Assembly (NCBI GenBank): GCA_003402285.1
Contig: QFXG01000006.1
Span: 1 to 64,000, forward strand
Direction: 5' to 3'
Length of the DNA stretch: 64,000 bases
Source: Candidatus Nitrotoga sp. SPKER
GTDB taxonomy: Bacteria; Pseudomonadota; Gammaproteobacteria; Burkholderiales; Gallionellaceae
Part shown: positions 10,498 to 22,303 of the stretch, piece by piece
How positions within the stretch are numbered: the first letter of the stretch is position 1
Layout of the letters: each line of letters opens with the position of its first letter
Translations under genes and position numbers: made by a program
The notes under the pieces: generated by a model
The model's input: only the letters and a program-made list of their open reading frames with translations
Told to the model about the DNA's origin: nothing
The model's database searches: none

Positions 10498-11826
10498 TTA
10501 TTTTTCATTTCTCTTTGCCGCAGCATCCAGCTCACGGAGATGGGCTAGTTTTTCTGCGATTTTCGCTTCCAGGCCTCGCTCGGCAGGTTGGTAAAAACTT
10601 ACTTCCGGCAACCCTTCAGGAAAATAATTTTCACCGGCTGCATAGCTTTCCATTTCATTGTGTGCGTAACGATAATCCTTGCCGTAATCAAGCTGCTTCA
10701 TCAATTTGGTCGGCGCATTGCGCAAATGCAACGGTACCGGACGCGATCCATCTTGAGCGACCAAGGCGCGGGCGGCATTATACGCGACATAGCCCGCATT
10801 CGACTTGGCCGCTGCTGCCAGGTAGAGCACCGCTTGCGCCAATGCCAGCTCACCTTCCGGCGAACCCAGTTGCTCATAAGTCTGGGCGGCATTTAACGTT
10901 AATTGAATTGCTCGCGGATCAGCCAAGCCGATATCTTCCCATGCCATACGCACAATGCGTCGCGCCAGATAACGTGGATCGGCACCGCCATCCAGCATAC
11001 GCACCAGCCAATACAGAGCAGCATCGGGATTAGAACCTCGCACCGATTTATGCAATGCGGAGATCTGATCATAAAATGCTTCGCCACCCTTATCGAAACG
11101 ACGCAGGTTCTGCGCCAAAGCGTTGTCCAGGAAATCGATTTCGATACGCGTTACATGGGCGGTCTGAGCGGCGGTTTGCAACTGCTCAAGCACGTTGAGC
11201 AAACGGCGCGCATCACCATCGGCATAGCCGACGATGCGTTCACGTACCGCATCATCAAATTTCAAATGCGGCAAGGCAAGCTGTTGCGCACGCTTGAACA
11301 GTTGATTCAATTCCGCCTCGGACAAGGCTTGCAGCACATAAACCTGGGCGCGCGACAACAACGCACTGATCACTTCAAATGAAGGATTTTCAGTGGTCGC
11401 GCCGATGAAGGTGACCAAACCTTGTTCGACGTAAGGCAGAAATGCATCTTGCTGTGATTTATTAAAACGATGTACTTCATCCACAAATAAAATCGTGTGC
11501 CGCCCGCTCTGCTGCAAAGTGTGCTGCGCTTGCGCAATAGCATCGCGGATGTCCTTCACTCCGGATAAAACAGCCGATAGCGGCACGAACTCGGCATCAA
11601 AGGCCGAGGCCATGAGCCTGGCTAAAGTGGTCTTACCCACGCCGGGTGGCCCCCACAAAATCATGGAATGCAGCTTGCCCGATTCAAACGCCAAGCGCAG
11701 TGGCCGCCCCGAACCCAGCAGATGAGATTGCCCGATCACCTCATTGATGTGCTTGGGACGCAGACGCTCAGCCAGGGGCGCGGCAGGTACCGACGTGTCA
11801 AACAGATTATCGCGAGAGGGGAACAT
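10498..11826 (-). CDS. rarA: Replication-associated recombination protein A (AAA+ ATPase)
   Basis: Cytoplasmic AAA+ protein of the RarA/MgsA/WRNIP1 family, 442 residues, acting at stalled replication forks. Walker A is GPPGVGKTTLARL (about residues 59-71), Walker B ILFVDEVHRFNKSQQD, and sensor 1 FIGATTENPSFEV. The C-terminal helical/tetramerisation part contains YWLVRMLDGGADPRYLARRI and the conserved closing YPHN-like stretch YRYAHNEMESYAAGENYFPE. The length is normal. It sits between lolA (56-base gap) and serS in the common lolA-rarA-serS order. Confidence 0.96.
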   Translation of the reverse strand: MFPSRDNLFDTSVPAAPLAERLRPKHINEVIGQSHLLGSGRPLRLAFESGKLHSMILWGPPGVGKTTLARLMASAFDAEFVPLSAVLSGVKDIRDAIAQAQHTLQQSGRHTILFVDEVHRFNKSQQDAFLPYVEQGLVTFIGATTENPSFEVISALLSRAQVYVLQALSEAELNQLFKRAQQLALPHLKFDDAVRERIVGYADGDARRLLNVLEQLQTAAQTAHVTRIEIDFLDNALAQNLRRFDKGGEAFYDQISALHKSVRGSNPDAALYWLVRMLDGGADPRYLARRIVRMAWEDIGLADPRAIQLTLNAAQTYEQLGSPEGELALAQAVLYLAAAAKSNAGYVAYNAARALVAQDGSRPVPLHLRNAPTKLMKQLDYGKDYRYAHNEMESYAAGENYFPEGLPEVSFYQPAERGLEAKIAEKLAHLRELDAAAKRNEK

Positions 11827-11882
11827 AATCCGAAAATAACAATATGATCTTATTTCCCGAATAAACCAAGCAGGGAAAAAAC

Positions 11883-12494
11883 TTATTCACCCAGTACATC
11901 CGCCCCTTTAGGCGGCACAAACTTGAACAATTGCGGTGAAAGTTTCGGATTGCGTTGCAGCTTAGAGAAACGAAGTACAGTGGTGTGGCCAAAGGAATCT
12001 TGCAATTCCATGACCATCAATTCAGATTGCGCGTTAAACGCCATAAGAATTTTCTCAAAACTGGTGTCTTGCGCACGGGGTGTGGCTTGCAGCCATTCCA
12101 GGCTATCCTTGGTTCCATTGTCTTTCAACTTAAAGCCGCGTTCAATTTCATTGTTACCGGACAGGAGTGCCGCCGGACTACTACCCAACGCAGCATCTAT
12201 TTTTTTCACTGTGACCTGATTGAGTTCCACGTCATGTAGCCAGAATTTCTCGCCATCCCCCACGATCAATTGTTCAAAGGGCTTCTGATAGACCCAGCGA
12301 AATTTTCCGGGTCGTACAAACTGCATGGTGCCGGAAGCCGACTGAATGCGCTTGCCACTTTTATCCAGCACTTCTTGAGTGAAATTGGCCTGTGCTGAAT
12401 GGGTAGACGCGATGAAATTTTTCAGCTTATCGGTGGCTCCGGCATACGCTGAAAAAGGCAAAGCAAAAAATAAAAAAATAAAAAACTTGAACAT
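11883..12494 (-). CDS. lolA: Outer-membrane lipoprotein carrier protein LolA
   Basis: Periplasmic chaperone that ferries lipoproteins from the LolCDE transporter to LolB, 203 residues. The start is the ATG at 12494, preceded by GAGAGGAA. It gives a clean signal peptide (MFKFFIFLFFALPFSAYAGA). The mature protein has the family landmarks ANFTQEVLDKSGK, SGTMQFVRPGKFRW and the late DSFGHTTVLRFSKLQRNPKL. A longer reading from 12581 would overlap ftsK and bury the signal peptide. It lies between ftsK (64-base gap) and rarA, a conserved proteobacterial order, and is probably part of the ftsK-lolA-rarA transcript. Confidence 0.95.
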   Translation of the reverse strand: MFKFFIFLFFALPFSAYAGATDKLKNFIASTHSAQANFTQEVLDKSGKRIQSASGTMQFVRPGKFRWVYQKPFEQLIVGDGEKFWLHDVELNQVTVKKIDAALGSSPAALLSGNNEIERGFKLKDNGTKDSLEWLQATPRAQDTSFEKILMAFNAQSELMVMELQDSFGHTTVLRFSKLQRNPKLSPQLFKFVPPKGADVLGE

Positions 12495-12558
12495 ATGGAA
12501 TTCCTCTCTGCTTGACTTCTTCTTGGCGAAAGATGTTAGATGAATTGGGTTTAACTGA

Positions 12559-14841
12559 TTACTCCTGCCTGGCAGGTGCAATCACTTCACGGTTACCGTT
12601 ACTCTGCATGGGCGTCACCACTCCGGCACGCTCCATCTGTTCCACCAAACGCGCGGCACGGTTGTAGCCAATACGCAAATGACGCTGTACCAGCGAGATA
12701 GAAGCTCGGCGCGATTTCAGCACGATGTCGACCGCCTGATCATAGAGTGCATCGGCTTCTGTACTTCCTCCGCTTTCGACTTCGCCGCCAGCTTCAAGTT
12801 CATCCAACGAAGTTAGTACGCCTTCAACATATTGCGGTACACCCAGCGCCTTGAGATATTCTGCGACACGATGCACTTCCTGATCAGAAACAAAAGCGCC
12901 ATGCACTCGCTGCGGGTAGCCAGTACCAGGCGGTAAATAAAGCATGTCACCTTGGCCGAGCAAAGCCTCCGCACCCATCTGATCAAGGATAGTGCGCGAA
13001 TCGATCTTGCTGGATACCTGGAACGCCACGCGGGTTGGTACATTAGCCTTGATCAAACCCGTGATAACGTCCACCGAGGGACGTTGCGTCGCCAATACCA
13101 GATGAATACCGGAAGCGCGCGCCTTCTGCGCCAGACGTGCAATCAACACCTCAACTTTCTTGCCCACTACCATCATTAGATCAGCCAATTCGTCGATGAA
13201 TACCACGATGAACGGCAACTCTTCCGCTGCTTCAGGATTATCTGGCGTAAGCGTAAAGGGATTAGTCAGCGGTTGATCCGCCTTGATGGCATCCCGCACC
13301 TTCTGATTGTAACCAGCGATGTTGCGCACACCGAGGGACGCCATCAGGCGATAACGCTTGTCCATTTCCTGCACACACCAGTTGAGCGCAGACGCAGCTT
13401 GGCGCATATCCGTCACCACGGGAGCTAACAAATGCGGAACGCCTTCATACACGGACAATTCCAGCATCTTGGGATCAACCAGCAACAGCCGCACTTGCTG
13501 CGGCGTGGCCTTGTAGAGCAAACTCAGAATCATGGCATTGATCGCCACCGATTTCCCGGAACCGGTGGTACCTGCCACCAGGACATGCGGCATCTTGCCC
13601 AGATCGGCAACCACGGGTTTGCCGGAAATATCCTTGCCCATTGCCATCGTGAGCGACGAGTTCATGCCCGCGTAGTCCTGTGAACTAAGAATTTCGGACA
13701 ATCTCACCATCTGCCGCTTCGGATTAGGCAATTCCAGCGCCATGTAGGATTTTCCTGGAATAGTTTCCACCACGCGAATACTGACCACTGACAGTGCGCG
13801 TGCCAGATCCCGCACCAAATTGGTGATCTGACTACCTTTTACCCCTACTGCAGGCTCGATCTCGTAGCGCGTGATGACCGGCCCCGGATAGGCCGCCACC
13901 ACTTTCACCTCCACGCAGAAATCCTTGAGTTTGCGTTCAATTAAACGAGAAGTAAATTCCAGCGTGTCGGCAGACAACATTTCAATCTCATGCACCGGCT
14001 GATCCAGCAGATGCAGCGGCGGCAACGGTGAATCCGGCATATCGGGAAACAATGGCACCTGTTTCTCTTCAGACACGCGCGCAGACTGTCGCACTTCAAT
14101 CAGCGGCTGCTCAATATAAATTGGTAGATGGTTCTCTACACGTTTTTTTTCTTCTTCCACTACCACCTGGCGCTCATTCAATGATTGCGCACCAACACGC
14201 TTATCCTGCCAGGTCAGCCAGGTATTTTTCGTCCAGAAATAAAAAGCTTCCAGAGCTGCTCCGGCTCGATCCGTAAACCGCAGCCACGACAAACCACTAA
14301 ACACACTAAATCCAATGGCCATCAATACCAGCAAAAACAAGGTAGCACCGGTAAACCCCAGCAAGTGCGCCAATCCGTCACCCAGCACCCGGCCCAACAT
14401 ACCGCCTGGCTCAAGTGGCAGCACGACCTTCAGCGTATGCAACCGCAGCGCTTCCAATGAACTGCTGGCCAGCAATAACACGACAAAGCCGATCAGCGCT
14501 ACCCATAAGGCGCGGCGATCAAACAAACTATTTTGCGATATGCCGCGATAGTCCACCCATATCTGCTGCAGCAGGAATGCAACCCACCACCAGGCAGAAA
14601 AACCGAATACATACAGCAGCACGTCCGCCAACCAAGCACCGAATACACCGCCCGAATTATGTAGCACAGCATTGCTGGCACTATTCGACCAGGCAGGATC
14701 ATTCCGATCATAACCATACAGGATTAGAATTAAATAAATTGCCACCGCAACCAGCAGCAGCAAGCGCGATTCACGCAGCAATGCAGCCAATCGACCTGAT
14801 AGCGGAGAGGGTTTTTCAAGCTTGCTACTTAATAACGCCAT
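12559..14841 (-). CDS. ftsK: DNA translocase FtsK
   Basis: Septum-anchored DNA pump that clears the terminus and activates XerCD at dif, about 760 residues. The N-terminus has four membrane spans (to about residue 190), then a short linker. The short linker makes the protein much smaller than the 1329-residue E. coli form. The motor carries Walker [15 protein letters not shown] and Walker [14 protein letters not shown]. The C-terminal gamma winged helix (about 62 residues, [20 protein letters not shown]) reads KOPS sites. Start choice is moderate: ATG 14841 (MALLSSKL) has GAGG 12 bases upstream, and a GTG at 14874 is the longer alternative. Confidence 0.95.
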   Translation of the reverse strand: MALLSSKLEKPSPLSGRLAALLRESRLLLLVAVAIYLILILYGYDRNDPAWSNSASNAVLHNSGGVFGAWLADVLLYVFGFSAWWWVAFLLQQIWVDYRGISQNSLFDRRALWVALIGFVVLLLASSSLEALRLHTLKVVLPLEPGGMLGRVLGDGLAHLLGFTGATLFLLVLMAIGFSVFSGLSWLRFTDRAGAALEAFYFWTKNTWLTWQDKRVGAQSLNERQVVVEEEKKRVENHLPIYIEQPLIEVRQSARVSEEKQVPLFPDMPDSPLPPLHLLDQPVHEIEMLSADTLEFTSRLIERKLKDFCVEVKVVAAYPGPVITRYEIEPAVGVKGSQITNLVRDLARALSVVSIRVVETIPGKSYMALELPNPKRQMVRLSEILSSQDYAGMNSSLTMAMGKDISGKPVVADLGKMPHVLVAGTTGSGKSVAINAMILSLLYKATPQQVRLLLVDPKMLELSVYEGVPHLLAPVVTDMRQAASALNWCVQEMDKRYRLMASLGVRNIAGYNQKVRDAIKADQPLTNPFTLTPDNPEAAEELPFIVVFIDELADLMMVVGKKVEVLIARLAQKARASGIHLVLATQRPSVDVITGLIKANVPTRVAFQVSSKIDSRTILDQMGAEALLGQGDMLYLPPGTGYPQRVHGAFVSDQEVHRVAEYLKALGVPQYVEGVLTSLDELEAGGEVESGGSTEADALYDQAVDIVLKSRRASISLVQRHLRIGYNRAARLVEQMERAGVVTPMQSNGNREVIAPARQE

Positions 14842-15027
14842 AGTGCGTTCATACCTCATTTTTTTGACCATCACATCTTACAGCGAGGTGAAAAGCTTCT
14901 CGGCTTAAGATGTTTTGACACGCCATGTGCCGTAACAATAGTTAGTCTGCGCATGCAATTCAGCCCGCAGGCCATGCTTCTAAGGAAATAACAAATTCAT
15001 ATAACCTCGTAATCCTGAATTAAATCC

Positions 15028-15702
15028 CTATATTTCTTCTAATAATTCAAGTTTGAGTTTCAAGGCCATCATCTTCGCATCCGGCTGCGGCTGCGACTGC
15101 CAAGGTACCACTCCAAGCAGCGGTGCGGCCAAACGTTGCTGCAATGCCTCAATATTAGGTTGAAGCGCGAGCATATCGGCATCCAGCACGTTGGCCACCC
15201 ATCCGGCACATTTTAATCCACACGCCTCAATCGCGCTTGCTGTCAGCAACGCATGGTTGAGACAGCCCAAACGCATGCCTACTACTAAAATGACAGACAA
15301 GCCCAATTGCACAGCCAAATCGGCGATATCTTGCTTGTTATTCAGCGGGACTCTAAATCCTCCTGCACCTTCTATGATCACCACATCCGCTTGAGATGCC
15401 AGCTCATAATATGAAGTCAGGATGCGTGCAAAATCGATGCGCACCCCCGCATTCTGCGCAGCAATATGCGGCGCAATCGGATCTAGAAAACTATAGGGAT
15501 TGATCTGTCCATAGCTCACCAGTACATTGCTGGCCGCCTGTAATTGTTTCACATCCTGATTATGCCCATTGTCGTCACAACCCACCGCCACCGGCTTCAT
15601 GCCGACGACGCGCTGCCCTTGCGCAGCAAAAGCATACAGCAATGCACAACTGATCAACGTCTTACCAACGCCGGTATCGGTACCCGTTATAAAATAACTC
15701 AT
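15028..15702 (-). CDS. bioD: Dethiobiotin synthetase
   Basis: ATP-dependent enzyme that closes the ureido ring of dethiobiotin from 7,8-diaminopelargonate and CO2, 224 residues. The P-loop is GTDTGVGKT at the N-terminus (residues 7-15), the catalytic MKPVAVG follows, and IIEGAGGFRVPL is the conserved glycine-rich loop. The ATG is preceded by AAGGGA. It is the last biotin gene on this strand but lies about 5 kb beyond bioC, with unrelated genes between them. Whether it still shares a transcript with bioBFHC is doubtful. The diaminopelargonate aminotransferase (bioA) is not in the window. Confidence 0.95.
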   Translation of the reverse strand: MSYFITGTDTGVGKTLISCALLYAFAAQGQRVVGMKPVAVGCDDNGHNQDVKQLQAASNVLVSYGQINPYSFLDPIAPHIAAQNAGVRIDFARILTSYYELASQADVVIIEGAGGFRVPLNNKQDIADLAVQLGLSVILVVGMRLGCLNHALLTASAIEACGLKCAGWVANVLDADMLALQPNIEALQQRLAAPLLGVVPWQSQPQPDAKMMALKLKLELLEEI

Positions 15703-15837
15703 TTCTATCCCTTAATTTCCAGGTTTCCTACACTCAGAATAAGATAGTTCGATGCATAAATACTAACGCTGAATAAATGAGCGCCACCAGCATAGACTCA
15801 TAATAACCGGTTCCAGCGAGACATATTAAGGGCTGCA

Positions 15838-16095
15838 ATGAATGATGAAGGCAAGAAATTAAGCATCACGCTCATCCCTAACTACAAGGATAAATGTGGT
15901 AACTGTGTCAAACCTGAAATCGAAATGAAGCTGCCTGAGATGTTATCTATCAGCAGCGTACGCTGCATTGAATGTTCCCTGGGGAATGCAAAAAGGGACA
16001 CATTTTATATGATGACATTTGGTATTTCTGTATTACCAGCATCCTGTTTTTTAATTTTACATAGCGTTAATTTATGCACATCGCAACCTGAATAG
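15838..16095 (+). CDS. Small Cys-rich hypothetical protein
   Basis: An 85-residue frame reading against the surrounding genes. AAGGG lies seven bases before the ATG. The N-terminal half has two CxxC-type pairs (DKCGNCVKPE and VRCIECSLG), a spacing that could bind zinc. The C-terminal half has a hydrophobic run (FGISVLPASCFLILHSV) long enough for one membrane span. No family is recognised. It could be a chance frame, but the paired cysteines and the ribosome binding site favour a real small gene. Confidence 0.45.
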   Translation: MNDEGKKLSITLIPNYKDKCGNCVKPEIEMKLPEMLSISSVRCIECSLGNAKRDTFYMMTFGISVLPASCFLILHSVNLCTSQPE

Positions 16096-16163
16096 ATCGC
16101 AATGTGCATAAAGGAAATTTATTCTAGAATAATTTTCTTCGTATCTATGTTATTGGTTGTGGC

Positions 16164-17009
16164 CTAATTTCCTCCGCCCTGTACACCCAGGTGACCACCC
16201 GTTCCTAGTCCACCTTTAACCTCTTGTGCTTTGTAAGAACGCACGGCTTTCACCAGATTATTATAAGAATCAGTAAATGCGGCAACAATAACCTTGCCTT
16301 CTGCAGTGTTGGAATAACCTCCACCTGCTCCGCCAATTGCGCCTCCGAATAAGCCGCCCAAGAATCCAAAGTCCATATTACGTGAACTACCCTCAGCTGC
16401 AGCTAGCTGAACGCCAGAACGGTTATCAACCAAAGTCAACATGGTGCTGGATTCTTTGGCAGACATACTGCCGCCCAATAGAGCACCAACGGACCCAAAG
16501 AGACCACCAAGAGCAGCGCCTGCGCCACCTGCATTCGTATTACTGAACGTGATAGAAGGGCTCATAGAAAAGTCAGCCGCTACCATTTGTCCTTTTTGGA
16601 ATTTAGAGTTATTACGTAACTCTCCCGATTCCGCCAGTGCACGTTCACCCATCATATTACCCATCGCACGTCCCCGGTCTACCACTACAAAGCAGTTAGA
16701 CTGTTGAACAAGCATTTTAAGTACGGGAGTCGTCGATCCTAGTTTCATTTGCCCAGTTAAGATACCGTACCATGGGGCGTTGGTATCCTCGACGACTGCC
16801 AAAGTACCCAAAGATTCAGCACATTTTTCAAGCTTGCTGTTGGCATTCTGTGATGTTGCACCACCCGCAGAGCCAGTGGCGGTCGTTTTTGCTTCCTGAG
16901 ACCCCATTTTCATGTCGGCGCAACCGGCCAGGAAAGCACAACTTGCCATGAAAATAGAAACAACCGTTACCGTGGTTGTACGGCAGAAACCGTTAGAAAC
17001 ATTCTTCAT
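16164..17009 (-). CDS. CsgG-like lipoprotein
   Basis: A 281-residue predicted outer-membrane lipoprotein. The signal peptide ends at the lipobox FLAGC with Cys30. The ATG has a strong GGGGAGGT site. The body resembles the CsgG/curli-assembly fold: LKMLVQQSNCFVVVDRGRAM matches the family pattern of a short helix followed by a strand, and AEGKVIVAAFTDSYNNLVKAV ends the domain. Two glycine/alanine-rich hydrophobic stretches (NAGGAGAALGGLFGSVGALL and FGFLGGLFGGAIGGAGGGYS) could insert in a membrane. No curli genes lie nearby. Assignment to the CsgG family is by pattern only, and the role is unknown. Confidence 0.7.
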   Translation of the reverse strand: MKNVSNGFCRTTTVTVVSIFMASCAFLAGCADMKMGSQEAKTTATGSAGGATSQNANSKLEKCAESLGTLAVVEDTNAPWYGILTGQMKLGSTTPVLKMLVQQSNCFVVVDRGRAMGNMMGERALAESGELRNNSKFQKGQMVAADFSMSPSITFSNTNAGGAGAALGGLFGSVGALLGGSMSAKESSTMLTLVDNRSGVQLAAAEGSSRNMDFGFLGGLFGGAIGGAGGGYSNTAEGKVIVAAFTDSYNNLVKAVRSYKAQEVKGGLGTGGHLGVQGGGN

Positions 17010-17244
17010 AATTTACCTCCCCTTAATTTTTTGTATTATTAAATATTTAAGCAAATACTTTTTTATTACAACTATATACTTATTGTGAACACAACTGATA
17101 AGACTTTAAAAATTATACTACAGCTTCATAACTGTACAAGATATCCTGACTTGGCACTGGATTTATATACAGCCCCTTCATTAATGAAGTTACGCGCAAA
17201 CCGTTATCCATCTTAATCCACCCACTTCAAAATTTCACTACACA

Positions 17245-18129
17245 TCAATTTAAAGGGGTAGCGTTAATGCTAACCATCTGATCAAACTCAGACTTAAGCT
17301 TCTGACCTATCGTTTGCCATTGTGCAATATATTGACTGGGTAGTTCATATCTCAAATAGAAAACCGTCTTTTTAACGGACTTAGATAGTGCCACCTCCGG
17401 CGCAGGACTATAAGAAGTTTCAACTACGCAAATTGGAAATGCACTGTGGAAAAAATTCTCATCAACACACCGGATACGCACCAGTTCGTCAGTAGGATGG
17501 TCGTGGCTAAAGAATATATCGGCCTTGCCGGATGGATCGTAGTAATGCAACATCCCAGGCAATTTTGGCAAATCGGGTTGTCGCTGCAATTTCTCAAAAA
17601 AATATTTAAAGTATTGGTCCCACGGCCTCGTATGCGTAATTGAAGCGTGCAAGTTTTGTCCCCATTCTAATTTTTGAAATTGCGCTAGATTATCTTCCCT
17701 CAATGGAGAAAGATCTGGCAATATGGCATCAATTTTGATGGCATCAACAACCGGCCTTTTTTTACCTTCAATCTGTTTTCGCGGCACATTCCCCCAGCCG
17801 GGTAATTGCTGGTTGTATCCTCTAAAGTTATAGGCAAGCGGCACATCAAAATTAACGTCATCCATGCTTACGTGAATATTGATTTTTTGAGCCTCTGCCA
17901 GATTGATTACCTGCCGCTGTGGAATAGTCGATTGCGTTATCTTCCCGCGATACAAAACAGTCTCCGCCCATACTGGCAGCTGTTGCCATGTCACCGCGGT
18001 AATCACAGCAACGGTCAAACTTCCCCACACTAACGGATTTTTACCACGCATCCTTGCCGCTTTAGCCGCAAAGAAACCCAGCAAAACAATACCTAAAATA
18101 ATGGGTAATAATCCGATTTTGAATACCAT
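17245..18129 (-). CDS. Unknown membrane-anchored protein
   Basis: About 294 residues. Two N-terminal hydrophobic segments (VFKIGLLPIILGIVLLGFFA and WGSLTVAVITAVTWQ) anchor a large, probably periplasmic, domain. The domain has stretches such as YNFRGYNQQLPGWGNVPRKQ and GMLHYYDPSGKADIFFSHDH but no motif I recognise. The start is chosen at the ATG at 18129, with AGGCGA seven bases upstream. An ATG two codons earlier is the alternative. It lies between katG and the CsgG-like lipoprotein on the same strand, within the DNA that separates bioC from bioD. The gaps on both sides exceed 100 bases, so co-transcription is uncertain. Confidence 0.65.
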   Translation of the reverse strand: MVFKIGLLPIILGIVLLGFFAAKAARMRGKNPLVWGSLTVAVITAVTWQQLPVWAETVLYRGKITQSTIPQRQVINLAEAQKINIHVSMDDVNFDVPLAYNFRGYNQQLPGWGNVPRKQIEGKKRPVVDAIKIDAILPDLSPLREDNLAQFQKLEWGQNLHASITHTRPWDQYFKYFFEKLQRQPDLPKLPGMLHYYDPSGKADIFFSHDHPTDELVRIRCVDENFFHSAFPICVVETSYSPAPEVALSKSVKKTVFYLRYELPSQYIAQWQTIGQKLKSEFDQMVSINATPLN

Positions 18130-18269
18130 TATCATTTCGCCTGGCAAATTTTCAGATGACTATTTATTTGGTCGTTTATACGGCTCCGATATTAACGCAG
18201 CTTGCCATCTCAATTCACTTACAAAACTGTATTACAGAGTTAAATCTGCTAACCAATTTCCCGCCAGTA

Positions 18270-20504
<2,235 letters not shown>

Positions 20505-20661
20505 TCAAGAAAATAAAAATGGGATTACTATCAGCAGTATTTTCATGGCTTGATTCTTAGCAAGCTAACATTAGTAGGGGTAGTTGAGCAAGTTCAAAAT
20601 ATACTGCGCTCTACAGATTAACTATCAGAAAGATAATTAAAAATACTGACCCGCCTCAGCC

Positions 20662-21531
20662 TCATAGCTTAAATGGTGTCTGAATAATATGCGCACCATC
20701 CGCTGTCACCCTCGACTTGGGCTTCCATGCATGGCCGTAGATTACTTCAAAAGTCGCGGGCAACTTGCCGTTTTGTCGGAATCGTTCGTAATTCTCCTGT
20801 AGCGCTTGCCATGCAGCCTTACCCATCATGCCTTGCCCGCGTCCGACAGTAGCATTATGTGCACCTATGCTACGCAAATCCTGCATCACCGCTTTTAGAT
20901 TATCGTAAGTCAGCGTGATAATTTCCATATCCATCACCGGTGCAGCAAAACCGCTGGCCTTCAGCATGTCGCCGATGTCGTGCATGTCCGCGAACCGATT
21001 AACATGCCTATGCTCATCTACGTCACGAAAAGCATTGCGTAGTTCCTTGAGCGTATCCGGGCCGAAGGTGCTGAACATCACCAAGCCCTCCACTTTCAAT
21101 ACGCGGTGTAGCTCGCTGAAGGTGGCGGGTAAATCGTTGCACCATTGCAAGGTCAGATTTGACCATACCAGCTCTATACTGTTGGCGGCTAACGGCAAGG
21201 CTTCGACATCGGCGCACACATAACTATGCTTGCCACTGTCAACTAACTTGCGCCACCAACTTAACCTGCTGCGCGATACATTGAGCATACTCATTGCCAT
21301 ATCAAGCGCTAATAGATGCGCCGCCGGGTAGCGCTGCGATAGCTGACGCGTGCCCCAGCCAGTACCGCTGCCCACATCCAGTACACACGCTGGTTTTTGT
21401 TTTACATAATCCAGCCGTTCCAACATACGGCTGCACACCTCACGCTGCAATACTGCGGCAGTATCGTATCCATTGGCCGCGCGATTGAAAGCCATCCGCA
21501 CCTGGCGTTTATCAATCAGGAAATCATCCAT
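20662..21531 (-). CDS. bioC: Malonyl-ACP O-methyltransferase
   Basis: SAM-dependent methyltransferase that caps malonyl-ACP to start pimelate synthesis for biotin, 289 residues. The N-terminal signature DKRQVRMAFNRAANGYD is typical of BioC, and the SAM site is VLDVGSGTGWGTRQL. The post-I motif is LLALDMAMSML, and VWSNLTLQWCNDLP is the usual motif IV region. The ATG overlaps the end of bioH by eight bases, so translation is probably coupled. It is the last gene of the contiguous bioB-F-H-C run. Confidence 0.94.
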   Translation of the reverse strand: MDDFLIDKRQVRMAFNRAANGYDTAAVLQREVCSRMLERLDYVKQKPACVLDVGSGTGWGTRQLSQRYPAAHLLALDMAMSMLNVSRSRLSWWRKLVDSGKHSYVCADVEALPLAANSIELVWSNLTLQWCNDLPATFSELHRVLKVEGLVMFSTFGPDTLKELRNAFRDVDEHRHVNRFADMHDIGDMLKASGFAAPVMDMEIITLTYDNLKAVMQDLRSIGAHNATVGRGQGMMGKAAWQALQENYERFRQNGKLPATFEVIYGHAWKPKSRVTADGAHIIQTPFKL

Positions 21532-22303
21532 TTAAAAATGCCTCGATCCGTTGCACAAAAATATCCGGGTGAGATAAAAACGGCGCATGTGACGCGCCCT
21601 TGATATTGAGCCACTGCGCATTGGGCAACTGCTGCGCGAGATAGCCTGATGCTGCGAGTGGAGTCAACACATCGCGCTCGCCCGCAATGACCAATGCAGC
21701 TTGCATAATTTGCGGCAGCACCGCGCGCAGATCGGTATTACGCAATATTTCCAGCCCCCCGCGCAATGCCTCAATATCCGGTTCACCGCGACTGAACAAG
21801 TGGGCACGCAAATCTGTCAGCAACTCGCGTTCATGTTCGCTGCCGCGCACCTGTAAAGCAATAAATCGCTTCAACGTCAGCGCATGATTTTCCAGCAACG
21901 CCACAGAAAATTCATGCAAGGTATTCGCCGCCATTGCACATTCCCAGTCGTTACGCTGCACAAAGCTGGGCGTGGTAGCAACCAGCACAAGCTTATTGAT
22001 CTGGTGCGGCGCATGGTGCGCCCAGCGCAATGCAATCTGTCCACCTAGCGACCAGCCACACAACGCTAGCGGCTCATTGCCATGTTCAGTATGCCAATAC
22101 TCAGATAACCGCTGTACCAAACCATCTAAATCATATTGCGCGATGATCGGGCTGGCACCGTATCCTGGCAAGTCCACACAGTGCACGCGGAAGTGTTGAG
22201 CAAGTTGTGCCACCACATTGCCCCAGATACCGCCGTGCATCCCCCAACCGTGTATCAGTAACAGCGGTGCTCCGGCACCCCAACTCTCAATGTGCAAGCT
22301 CAT
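21524..22303 (-). CDS. bioH: Pimeloyl-ACP methyl ester carboxylesterase
   Basis: Alpha/beta hydrolase that removes the BioC methyl group from pimeloyl-ACP methyl ester, 259 residues. Nucleophile Ser85 lies in CGWSLGGQ. The oxyanion region is LIHGWGMHGGIWG, the acid is in AGERDVLTP, and the catalytic His is in GASHAPFLSHPD. It overlaps bioF by 17 bases and bioC by 8, as expected for a tight operon. BioC plus BioH form the E. coli-type pimelate route. Confidence 0.94.
   Translation of the reverse strand: MSLHIESWGAGAPLLLIHGWGMHGGIWGNVVAQLAQHFRVHCVDLPGYGASPIIAQYDLDGLVQRLSEYWHTEHGNEPLALCGWSLGGQIALRWAHHAPHQINKLVLVATTPSFVQRNDWECAMAANTLHEFSVALLENHALTLKRFIALQVRGSEHERELLTDLRAHLFSRGEPDIEALRGGLEILRNTDLRAVLPQIMQAALVIAGERDVLTPLAASGYLAQQLPNAQWLNIKGASHAPFLSHPDIFVQRIEAFLNG

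Noticed and set aside
14415-14843. 142-codon frame opposite ftsK
   Set aside because: It covers the membrane part of ftsK in antisense and has no protein-like features.
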